Shown here: piece after piece, positions 16,712-24,687 of the stretch
Position numbering within the stretch: position 1 is the first letter of the stretch
How the letters are laid out: every line of letters starts with the position of its first letter
NCBI GenBank assembly: GCA_047974745.1
Contig: JBKECO010000012.1
Span: forward strand, 1-64,000
DNA length: 64,000 nucleotides
Source: JBKECO01 sp047974745
GTDB lineage: Bacteria > Bacillota > Clostridia > Lachnospirales > Lachnospiraceae
Direction: 5' to 3'
The notes under the pieces: model-generated
What the model saw: the letters and a program-made list of their open reading frames with translations, nothing else
Database searches by the model: none
What the model was told of the DNA's origin: nothing
Program-made: the position numbers and the translations under genes

Positions 16712-17719
16712 ATGCTGAAAATGACTGACATCGCTGACATGGCCGAGGTCTCGATCGCGACTGTCGGACGTGTGATTCACAACAATGGTTACGTGTCTCA
16801 AGAAAACAGAATAAAGATCGAGAAAATCATAAAGGAGACAGGATTTGTCCCGAACCGCACTGCCCAGGGATTGAAAGGTAATAAAAGCAGGCTGATCGGC
16901 CACCTGACGATCTTCAACCCCAATATGCTGTATGAGGAGATTGCAAAGGCTGTCAACCTTCAGGCTCATAAAATGGGTTACCAGGTCATAACAATGGTGC
17001 TCGAACGGGAACCAGAGGAAGCACAGAAGCAGATACAGGAGCTGATCGGCAGGCGGGTGGATGGTGTGATCATTACCTCAAATCCCTTTGTGAAAAAGAA
17101 GCATATTGAGTTGCTGGAAAAGGCAGGGATTCCCGTTATATTCGTGGAACGAGAGTATGGTCACTCAGAATACGATTTTATTAAAGTAGATGATATAGAG
17201 GGAGCATACCGGGCAGTGAAGCAGATGGTCTCTGCCGGACATCGAGAGATCGGATATATAGGACCAAAGTTGAAATATGAAGTAGAAAAACTTCGGTTCG
17301 AGGGGTATCAAAAGGCGTTGAAAGAGTGTGGTGCAGCAATAAATAAGAGCAGGATCGTCCATACTGACAGCTATAGTACGGAGGATGGAAAAGAAGCTGC
17401 CGGAAAGATATTGGGACAGACTTCGAACGTAACGGCCATTTTTGTCACATCGGATGTGCTGGTCTGTGGTGTGCTTCAATATTGTTATGAGAAGCAGATC
17501 AGGATACCCAGGAATCTGTCTATCATAGGATATGACAATACGCTGTCCTCCTATACTGCGCCTAAGATCAGCTCCATGAAGCTTCCTTTGGAAGAGATCG
17601 CAGTACAGGTAATTGATCTGCTTACTCTTCGAATGAAGGAGCCGACACGTAAGCCGACTCAATATCTGGTAAGACCCGTCATTGTTGACCGAGGTAGTGT
17701 AATCCCAATACCCAGGTGA
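16712..17719 (+). CDS. LacI/GalR-family transcriptional regulator
   Basis: A 335-aa regulator with the N-terminal HTH (MTDIADMAEVSIATVGRVIH), a hinge helix region around residues 48-60, and a periplasmic-binding-protein-like effector domain ending RPVIVDRGS. The usual VSxxTVSRV sequence is here SIATVGRV, a Ser-to-Gly change in the recognition helix. The start follows AAAGGAG at 8 bp. Two similar palindromes, one at its own promoter and one 62 bp before the next gene, indicate that it controls itself and the oxidoreductase/GH43 genes downstream. A sugar or sugar derivative from that pathway is the likely inducer. Confidence 0.88.
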   Translation: MLKMTDIADMAEVSIATVGRVIHNNGYVSQENRIKIEKIIKETGFVPNRTAQGLKGNKSRLIGHLTIFNPNMLYEEIAKAVNLQAHKMGYQVITMVLEREPEEAQKQIQELIGRRVDGVIITSNPFVKKKHIELLEKAGIPVIFVEREYGHSEYDFIKVDDIEGAYRAVKQMVSAGHREIGYIGPKLKYEVEKLRFEGYQKALKECGAAINKSRIVHTDSYSTEDGKEAAGKILGQTSNVTAIFVTSDVLVCGVLQYCYEKQIRIPRNLSIIGYDNTLSSYTAPKISSMKLPLEEIAVQVIDLLTLRMKEPTRKPTQYLVRPVIVDRGSVIPIPR

Positions 17720-17742
17720 ACTTACCAATTTTATATTTTATA

Positions 17743-17756
17743 TGTTAACGATAACA
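17743..17756. promoter_or_regulatory. LacI-family operator 2
   Basis: TGTTAACGATAACA matches operator 1 over its 14-bp core except one central base. It lies between the regulator stop and the oxidoreductase ribosome site. An in-frame ATG inside this site is a poor start choice for the next gene. Confidence 0.75.
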
Positions 17757-17780
17757 CATGAGCAAATGGAGGAAAGATCA

Positions 17781-18926
17781 ATGAAGAAAACGTTCGACAA
17801 AATGAAGACAGCAATAGTTGGGTGCGGCATGATCAGTCAGGCATATCTGGATACTCTGACACAGAAATTTTCGATTATCAATGTGACAGCATGTTGTGAT
17901 CTGAATGAAGCAAAGGCGAAGGAAACTGCAGAAAAATATAACCTTTCGGTCATGACAATAGAAGAAATTCTAGAGGATTCCTCTATAGAGCTGGTTATCA
18001 ATCTGACCACATCGCCAGTCCACTATAACATCATCAAAATGCTGCTGGAGGCGGACAAGCATGTGTATACCGAAAAAATATTGTCCATCGAACTTGAAGA
18101 GGCAAAAGAACTTGTGGAGCTTGCAGATAAAAAAGGAAAATATCTGGGAGTAGCACCGGATACATTTCTTGGGGCAGCAATACAGACAGCAAAATACGCT
18201 GTGGATTCCGGTATGATCGGAGAAGTGACGTCCTGCTATGGGGTGCTCACAAGAAATCAGCTTTTGTCCTCTGCAATTTTCTCCTCCAGTTTGAAAAATG
18301 GCTCCGGAATCGGTTTTGATGTGGGAATCTACTATGTAACTGCATTTCTTAATATTATTGGTCCGGTCAAGACAGTGACTGGTTTCATGGAAACGAGAAA
18401 TCCAATACGTGCGGGTCAGTTCATCAGCAATTATGGAGAAGAATTGAAAGTGGAATCTGAGAACCTTGTTGCAGGCAGCATGCAGTTCGCGAATGGAGCA
18501 ATGGGCAATCTGCTGTTTGATTCCAACTCCGTTTTTATCATACCAGAACGACCGGCAATAGCAATAAACGGAACACTGGGCACTCTGTATCTAAATGACC
18601 CGAACACGTTCGGAGGAGATGTCAGAGTATTGCTTTTTGGAGAAAAGGAGGAACGAATCTTGCCGCAGTGCCATCCATTTGCCGATGAGTGCAGAGGTCT
18701 TGGCGCAGCTGAGATGGCCTGGTCTATAAGACTCGGCAGAAAGAATCGTGCCAGCAAGGAGCTAGGCTATCACGCACTTGAGGTATTGCATGGAATAAAG
18801 ATCAGCGGTAATACAAGGCAGTTCTATGATATGAAATCGGAATTTGAAATGCCAGAACCTCTGGCTCGCGGCTATCATACCGGCTTTCCAATTCCTATGA
18901 TCGAGGAAAGCGTTATCGCATTTTAA
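17781..18926 (+). CDS. Gfo/Idh/MocA-family oxidoreductase
   Basis: A 381-aa NAD(P)-dependent sugar oxidoreductase. The Rossmann motif AIVGCGMISQAY opens the protein. TEKILS stands at the place of the family's conserved EKP, keeping the catalytic Lys (about residue 99) but changing the Pro. A C-terminal Gfo/Idh sheet domain follows. Members oxidise or reduce pyranose hydroxyls; some make 3-keto-glycosides for elimination-type cleavage. The ATG behind GGAGG (8 bp) was chosen over one 13 codons upstream inside the operator. The next gene, an isomerase-fold fusion, starts 11 bp after the stop, so the two probably act in sequence. Confidence 0.86.
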   Translation: MKKTFDKMKTAIVGCGMISQAYLDTLTQKFSIINVTACCDLNEAKAKETAEKYNLSVMTIEEILEDSSIELVINLTTSPVHYNIIKMLLEADKHVYTEKILSIELEEAKELVELADKKGKYLGVAPDTFLGAAIQTAKYAVDSGMIGEVTSCYGVLTRNQLLSSAIFSSSLKNGSGIGFDVGIYYVTAFLNIIGPVKTVTGFMETRNPIRAGQFISNYGEELKVESENLVAGSMQFANGAMGNLLFDSNSVFIIPERPAIAINGTLGTLYLNDPNTFGGDVRVLLFGEKEERILPQCHPFADECRGLGAAEMAWSIRLGRKNRASKELGYHALEVLHGIKISGNTRQFYDMKSEFEMPEPLARGYHTGFPIPMIEESVIAF

Positions 18927-18937
18927 AGGAGGAGCAT

Positions 18938-20581
18938 ATGTACTTTGGATGTAATCTATTTGGCGGAGGTCCTTTTTTTCAGGAGGATCCAGAGACATTT
19001 TTAAGTAATTTAAAAAAAGACGGGTATTCCTATGTGGAACCCTGTCTTACCTTTTTGGAGTTGGGGGAGCTGCAGAATCATTTCCTGACATTTGCACAAT
19101 TTCAGGAGTTCTATCCTCTGATGAAAAAGTATGATCTTGAACCCTTTTCCTGCCATATTCTGGCGCAAGACCTTTTTCCTTATCAGGCTGAACTACAGAT
19201 GCTGGCCACAGAGTATGGGATGCGGCAGATCGTGTTCGGTGCTCCGCCGGATCTGACAGAGGATGGCTATCGGAAGTTCGCTCTGCAGCTCAAAAAATAT
19301 GCTCATATGCTGAGTGAAAAGGGCATTGAAGTTCTTTTGCACAATACAGACAGTGAAATCAGATATCAGATAGAAGGCAAGAGTGCATATGAGTGGATCC
19401 TTACAGAGTGTGATGGCCTGATCTTTGCCCAGCCAGACGTAGGCTGGCTGCTGTACGGCGGAGAAGATCCAGAGACATTTTTATGGAGAAACAAAGACAG
19501 AGTTCGATCACTGCATTATAAGGACATCAAGACGGGCACTGAGCGAGATAAAAGCAACTGTCATATTGTTCTGGGGAAAGGTGCCGTTGAAGTATATCCT
19601 TGTTTTGCGTTTGCGAGAGCTATGGGAATTCCGCAGATCATAGATCAGGATCAGAGTGATGATGACTTTATTGCAGATCTTGCAGAGTCCGTTCAGCTGC
19701 TGTCCAGCTTTATTCATCGACGTGACAACACGAACAGTATTCTGTATATTTATGATCTGGATCAGGAGGAAGCAAAAGAAATCGCCAGATTTGATGGAAT
19801 CATTGAAGCGCCAAATTGGATGGATGAAAATACTCTGTTATTTAATCAGGAGGGCAGGATCTATCGCCATCACATGACAGAGGGAACGACTACAATGATC
19901 GAAACCGGGATCTGTGACAACTGCAATAATGACCATGTCCTTTCTCCGGACCACAAATTACTGGCAGTCAGTCATTCACCTGCTGGAACCTGGATGTCCA
20001 GGATCTATATTCTACCTGCGGAAGGCGGAGAGCCGGTGCTGGTGACAAAAGAGGCTCCAAGCTTTCTTCATGGCTATGCTCCAGATGGAAAATCGCTTTG
20101 CTATACAGGACTGAGAGATCAGACCTTTCTTTCGATGCAGGGTGGTATCTATGAAATATCTGCAGAGGGTGGAGATGAGATCTGTCTGACTCCCGAGGGG
20201 GCCTTTTACGATGGTCCGGAATATTCTCCGAATGGAGAATTGATTTGGTACAACTCTACGAAATCCGGTCTGATGCAGGTCTGGACCATGAATCGAGACG
20301 GTTCCGATCCAAAACAGATCACCTTTGAGGAACAAAACAACTGGTTCCCGCATGTATCTCCGGATGGAAAAAAAGTAGTCAATCTGTCATATCGGAAGGA
20401 TGATCTGCAGCCCCAGGAGCATCTTCCGAATATGCAGGCCGAGCTGTGGGGAATGAAGGCGGATGGGACTAATCGCAAGAAGCTGTATTCCTTCTTTGGA
20501 GGACAGGGATCTATCAATGTGAATTCCTGGTCATCGGACAGCAGCAAATTTGCATTTGTTGTCTATGAATTGGAAAAGTGA
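18938..20581 (+). CDS. TIM-barrel sugar isomerase/epimerase fused to a TolB-like beta-propeller
   Basis: 547 aa in two domains. Residues 1-265 form a xylose-isomerase-like TIM barrel with likely metal ligands in VLLHNTDSE, AQPDVGW, LHYKDIK and IIDQDQS. Residues about 270-547 are a TolB/PD40 propeller, with repeats such as VLSPDHKLLAVSH, YAPDGKSLCYTG, EYSPNGELIWYN and HVSPDGKKVVNLSY. It ends in the GGQGSINV...WSSDSSKFAFV pattern of cytoplasmic TolB-like proteins in sugar clusters. Both parts also occur as separate genes in related loci. No signal peptide is present. It is translated directly after the Gfo/Idh gene. Isomerase, epimerase or lyase activity is possible for the barrel; the propeller's role is unknown. 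Confidence 0.82.
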   Translation: MYFGCNLFGGGPFFQEDPETFLSNLKKDGYSYVEPCLTFLELGELQNHFLTFAQFQEFYPLMKKYDLEPFSCHILAQDLFPYQAELQMLATEYGMRQIVFGAPPDLTEDGYRKFALQLKKYAHMLSEKGIEVLLHNTDSEIRYQIEGKSAYEWILTECDGLIFAQPDVGWLLYGGEDPETFLWRNKDRVRSLHYKDIKTGTERDKSNCHIVLGKGAVEVYPCFAFARAMGIPQIIDQDQSDDDFIADLAESVQLLSSFIHRRDNTNSILYIYDLDQEEAKEIARFDGIIEAPNWMDENTLLFNQEGRIYRHHMTEGTTTMIETGICDNCNNDHVLSPDHKLLAVSHSPAGTWMSRIYILPAEGGEPVLVTKEAPSFLHGYAPDGKSLCYTGLRDQTFLSMQGGIYEISAEGGDEICLTPEGAFYDGPEYSPNGELIWYNSTKSGLMQVWTMNRDGSDPKQITFEEQNNWFPHVSPDGKKVVNLSYRKDDLQPQEHLPNMQAELWGMKADGTNRKKLYSFFGGQGSINVNSWSSDSSKFAFVVYELEK

Positions 20582-20620
20582 TAGAATAATCTGCATAGAA
20601 AATCAGGGGGAGGCAATAAA

Positions 20621-21160
20621 ATGCTTGAAAAGATATTAGAACAGGTCAAAGCAGCAGGAGTTCATCAATATGGGGTAACGACACCTTCTGAGATTACATT
20701 TTTACAAGAGGTCAGAGATATATGCACCGGCAATACCTGCAGAAAATATGGAACCAGCTGGGCATGTCCACCTGCAGTAGGAACTGTGGAGGAGTGCAGA
20801 AAGCGATGCCTGCAATACGATACTGCGTTGATATTTACAGGCATGTATAATTTAGAAGATTCCTTTGACTATGAAGGTATGCTGCAGGGCATGAAGGATT
20901 TTAAGCAGCTCGCACTAAAGCTTGACGCAGAGGTGAAGCCCTATCTGACAGATTATATCGTGTTGTCGAATGAGAGCTGCGAGATCTGTTCGGAGTGTAC
21001 ATATCCGGATGCTCCATGCCGTTTCCCGGATCAGCTGCATCATTCTCTGGAGGGTTATGGAATCATGGTAGGAGATCTGGCAAAGTTGACTGGAATAAAT
21101 TATAATAATGGAACGAACACGGTCACCTATTTTGGAGCCTTGTTATTTTCAGACAAATAA
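20621..21160 (+). CDS. DUF2284 cysteine-rich putative metal-binding protein
   Basis: This 179-aa protein matches DUF2284. It has an N-terminal cluster ICTGNTC...SWACPPAVG and a second ESCEICSECTYPDAPCRFP, giving enough cysteines for Fe-S or zinc binding. The family is found in anaerobes and has no firmly known function; an Fe-S redox or corrinoid-related role has been guessed. The start follows AGGGGGAGG. It sits between the propeller fusion and GH43, with short gaps on both sides, so it is probably in the same transcript. An Fe-S protein inside a glycoside cluster is unusual and may point to redox chemistry in the pathway. Confidence 0.78.
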   Translation: MLEKILEQVKAAGVHQYGVTTPSEITFLQEVRDICTGNTCRKYGTSWACPPAVGTVEECRKRCLQYDTALIFTGMYNLEDSFDYEGMLQGMKDFKQLALKLDAEVKPYLTDYIVLSNESCEICSECTYPDAPCRFPDQLHHSLEGYGIMVGDLAKLTGINYNNGTNTVTYFGALLFSDK

Positions 21161-21234
21161 GATCGACCATTGAACTTTGAGTGCTTTTTTGGCAATTGTC
21201 AACTGTGAGAACACAGAGAAGAAGGAGAGAAAAA

Positions 21235-23040
21235 ATGAACTATTATTGTAATCCTGTTAATATCAATTACCGATATCAATTCAACCAGAATCAGCGTACC
21301 AATGGATTGGAAATCTGTCGCGAGGCTGCTGACCCCTCGATGATACTTTTTCAGGGAAAATACTATTGTTTCGTTTCAATGAATCTGAGTGTATGGGTAT
21401 CAGAGGATCTTGTGAAGTGGGAAAGCCACAGACTGCCGGAAAATATGCCCTTGTACGATTATGCACCTGATGTCAGGGTAATCGGTGAGTATGTGTATTT
21501 CAGCGCATCAAGGCGAGAAGAGAACTGCAGCTTTTACAGGACTAAGGATGTATTGAACGGACCATTTGAAGAGATCGAAGGAAGCTTTTCTTTCTGGGAT
21601 CCAAATCTCTTCTGTGATGATGATGGAAAAGTATACTTTTACTGGGGCTGTACCAATGTGGATCCGATATGGGGCGTGGAACTCGACCTAGAAACAATGC
21701 TCCCTGTGGGAGAAAAAAAGGCATTATTATATGGGGATGCCTATGCCAAGGGATATGAGAGAGTCGGTATTGATCACGAAGAATTTCCCAGGCAGGATGC
21801 AGAGATAGAAGCATATTTTCAGGGATTCCTGAAAGAAAGCGGCAGAAAAGAAGAGGAGTTTCCGGCAGCTCTGATTCCGGCAATAAAGGGTATGTTCAGC
21901 AGACAGCCATATATTGAAGGAGCCTGGCTGGACAAGTATCAGGGAAAATACTATCTTCAGTACGCATGCCCGGGTACGCAGTATCACACCTATGCAGATG
22001 GAGTCTATGTATCTGACTCTCCATTAGGACCATATTCTCTTGCATTAAACAATCCGTATTCCTATAAGCCGGGCGGGTTCATTCCAGGTGCAGGACATGG
22101 ATCCACTATGTGGGATAAAGCAGGTAATTTATGGCATACAGCAACATTGAGAATCAGTATGAACCACTTATTCGAAAGAAGAGTAGGAATTTGGCCTGCA
22201 GGATTTGATGCGGATGGGGAATTATTCTGCGATCAGAGATTTGGAGACTGGCCTCAGGCTGTCAGTGGCGAGAAACTCGAACCATGGGAGGATCCGGAAT
22301 GGTTCCTGCTCAGCTATGGAAAACATGTAACAGCATCCTCATCTGCACCGGAACACGATCCCGGTAATGCTGCTGATGAAAATGTTCAGACCTGGTGGAA
22401 GGCCGAAACAAATCATTTAGAGGAATGGATTCAGATCGATCTGGGAAGCTTAGTGGATGTTCGTGCAATTCAGATTAATTTTGCAGATGATAAAATAGAG
22501 ATGGATCCTCCGGGCGAGATCAGAGGAACAACACAGGCTAGATATATAGAAGAAAGAGATCTCTTCACGAGATGGAAATTGGAGGGCTCGCAAGATGGGG
22601 AGGCCTATTTTACCATCGAAGATAAAACAAATGCAATGACAGATCTGCCCCATGATCTTGTTGTAAGAGAAGAGGGTATGAAGGTACGTTACCTGCGACT
22701 GAGCTCGATCGAGGTTCCATACAGTCAGCAACCCTGCATATCTGGTTTGCGGGTATTTGGTAAAGGAAATGGTCAGGTACCTGCTGTGCCAAAATACATG
22801 GCAAAGCGCCTGAGTGATCTTGATATGGAGATCAATATAACAAAACAGGAGAATACAACAGGATTCCTGATCCTGTGGGGACATACACCCGAAAAATTAT
22901 ATCACAGCTACATGGTATTTGGAGAGGATCAAAAAATCGGAGCCCTTGTAAAAGATCAGGATTATTTTATCAGAGTGGATGCATTTAATGAAAATGGCAT
23001 AACAAAAGGGGAAGTATCAACGAACCTTGTTCGTTCCTAA
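21235..23040 (+). CDS. GH43-type glycoside hydrolase with F5/8 type C domain
   Basis: 601 aa. Residues about 20-380 form a five-bladed GH43 propeller. The catalytic pattern is ADPSMILFQGKYY (general base Asp), FWDPNLFCDDDG (pKa-modulating Asp) and IEGAW (general acid Glu). Residues about 385-530 are a discoidin/F5-8C carbohydrate-binding module (HDPGNAADENVQTWWKA, WIQIDLGSLVDV). A short fibronectin-like tail ends the protein. No signal peptide, so it works on imported oligosaccharides. Alpha-L-arabinofuranosidase or beta-xylosidase/galactosidase activity is typical. The ATG behind AAGGAGAG was chosen; the longer frame adds 18 basic residues without a site. Confidence 0.86.
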   Translation: MNYYCNPVNINYRYQFNQNQRTNGLEICREAADPSMILFQGKYYCFVSMNLSVWVSEDLVKWESHRLPENMPLYDYAPDVRVIGEYVYFSASRREENCSFYRTKDVLNGPFEEIEGSFSFWDPNLFCDDDGKVYFYWGCTNVDPIWGVELDLETMLPVGEKKALLYGDAYAKGYERVGIDHEEFPRQDAEIEAYFQGFLKESGRKEEEFPAALIPAIKGMFSRQPYIEGAWLDKYQGKYYLQYACPGTQYHTYADGVYVSDSPLGPYSLALNNPYSYKPGGFIPGAGHGSTMWDKAGNLWHTATLRISMNHLFERRVGIWPAGFDADGELFCDQRFGDWPQAVSGEKLEPWEDPEWFLLSYGKHVTASSSAPEHDPGNAADENVQTWWKAETNHLEEWIQIDLGSLVDVRAIQINFADDKIEMDPPGEIRGTTQARYIEERDLFTRWKLEGSQDGEAYFTIEDKTNAMTDLPHDLVVREEGMKVRYLRLSSIEVPYSQQPCISGLRVFGKGNGQVPAVPKYMAKRLSDLDMEINITKQENTTGFLILWGHTPEKLYHSYMVFGEDQKIGALVKDQDYFIRVDAFNENGITKGEVSTNLVRS

Positions 23041-23180
23041 AATAAGGAAAATGTTCAAAATCTTTTGACAGAACAATGAAAGACTTAAATTAAGAACATG
23101 AACCATAAAATCACAACATAAATAAGTGAAAAATGTTATATAACAGAAGCTAGAAAACTTAGTTTATGGAGGATTATATT

Positions 23181-24668
23181 ATGGGGACGAAAAAACCAAC
23201 TCAAAGTGAAATCGATGGGGTTCAATACCGGAGAGCAAAACTTTGGCAGATCATTCTGATTTCTTTTAATGCTTTTATCGGAATGTCAGTGTATTCTCTG
23301 ATTGGGCTTGCAAGCTACAGTGCAAGTATCGGATTTGGGATCTCAACAGCTCTGATTGGAATGATCATCACAGGAACTCGTATTTTTGATGGTATTACTG
23401 ATCCGATGCTTGCCTTTGTTTATGACAGAGTCAATACGAAATTCGGAAAGATCCGTATCTTAATGATTGCTGGATTTATTATTGAAGCATTAGCACTGCT
23501 TTTGATGTTTGCATGGGTACCGGGAAAAGGTCTCGGAACACTGACATTCATTCTGCTTTATATCATCTATGTAATTGGATATACGCTGATCAATATGACA
23601 GCCCAGACAATTTCACCGCTTATTTCAAATGATCCAAAGCAAAGACCTGCTATTGGAGTCTGGCAGACTGCATTCAACTATTTTGTACCAATGGTATTGA
23701 GTATTGTGCTCAATGTTGTGTTACTGCCCATGTTCGGAGGAACCTATAATCTGGAATTTCTTGCTGCAGCAAGCAAGCTCTGTATAGCGATCGCAACATT
23801 TGGACTTGTTATGGTCTGCATTGGGGTATCGCGTTATGACAAGCCTGAGAATTTTAAAGGACTTACAAAGGATACCCATCATCTTCGTGTGAAAGATATG
23901 ATCGAAGTTCTTAAATATAATAAGCCGCTGCAGGCATATATTATCTCGGCATCTTCGGATAAGATCGCTCAGGTAACAGCGTCTCAGGCGATTATAACAA
24001 CTATGCTGTCAGGAATTATCATTGGTAATATGGGTCTTGCGACCATACTGAGTATGGTAGGAATGCTTCCATCGATCCTGTTTGCTGTATTCGGTGCCAG
24101 ATATGCAGGAAAACATGGTAATAAAATTGCAATTGTTGACTGGACGAAGATAAGTATTGTAATGTCTTTGATCATGCTTGTGTTCTTCGTTGTAATCGAT
24201 CCAAAACAAATCGCTATGATGGGACCGATCACAATTATTTATATTATCCTCGTTCTGTGCCTCAATGGAGCCAAAATGTGTGTTACCACGGCAAACACAG
24301 GATTTATGTCGGATATCATAGATTTTGAATTAGACAGAAGCGGGAAATTCATACCGGCCGTGATTACCGGAACCTACAGTTTTATTGACAAGATCATTTC
24401 CTCCTTTGGTGCGACCATCGCAGCTGCTTCTGTAGCCTTGATCGGATATAAGGCTACTATGCCACAGCCAGGTGAAGAGTCTACTCCTCAGATCTTCTGG
24501 GTAACAATGATCATCGTATACCTCCTTCCCATCGCAGGCTGGATCTGTACATTGATTGCAATGAAATTCTGTAAATTAGACCGTGCAGCAATGGTAGAAG
24601 TACAGAAACGAATCGCAGAGAGAAAAGAAGAAGCAAAAAAAGCTTTATTTGAGGAGCACTTATCCTAA
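23181..24668 (+). CDS. GPH-family sugar:cation symporter (MFS)
   Basis: A 495-aa, 12-helix transporter of the glycoside-pentoside-hexuronide:cation symporter family. The first half has the FDGITDPMLAFVYDRVNTKFGKIR motif region that marks GPH members, conserved in MelB and XynP types. A C-terminal charged tail ends the protein. It lies between GH43 and GH2, so it probably imports the oligosaccharide or glycoside they cleave. GGAGG 8 bp before the second ATG decides the start; the first ATG is part of that site. A TTGACA box about 110 bp upstream (23065-23070) followed by TAAATT may give this gene and GH2 their own promoter. Confidence 0.87.
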   Translation: MGTKKPTQSEIDGVQYRRAKLWQIILISFNAFIGMSVYSLIGLASYSASIGFGISTALIGMIITGTRIFDGITDPMLAFVYDRVNTKFGKIRILMIAGFIIEALALLLMFAWVPGKGLGTLTFILLYIIYVIGYTLINMTAQTISPLISNDPKQRPAIGVWQTAFNYFVPMVLSIVLNVVLLPMFGGTYNLEFLAAASKLCIAIATFGLVMVCIGVSRYDKPENFKGLTKDTHHLRVKDMIEVLKYNKPLQAYIISASSDKIAQVTASQAIITTMLSGIIIGNMGLATILSMVGMLPSILFAVFGARYAGKHGNKIAIVDWTKISIVMSLIMLVFFVVIDPKQIAMMGPITIIYIILVLCLNGAKMCVTTANTGFMSDIIDFELDRSGKFIPAVITGTYSFIDKIISSFGATIAAASVALIGYKATMPQPGEESTPQIFWVTMIIVYLLPIAGWICTLIAMKFCKLDRAAMVEVQKRIAERKEEAKKALFEEHLS

Positions 24669-24687
24669 GTAACAGAGAGGAACATGA

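Noticed and set aside
16675..17756. CcpA cre boxes rather than operators of the local LacI protein
   Set aside because: They resemble cre sites, but two similar copies flank precisely the LacI-type gene and its neighbour, so local control is simpler. Carbon catabolite control cannot be excluded.
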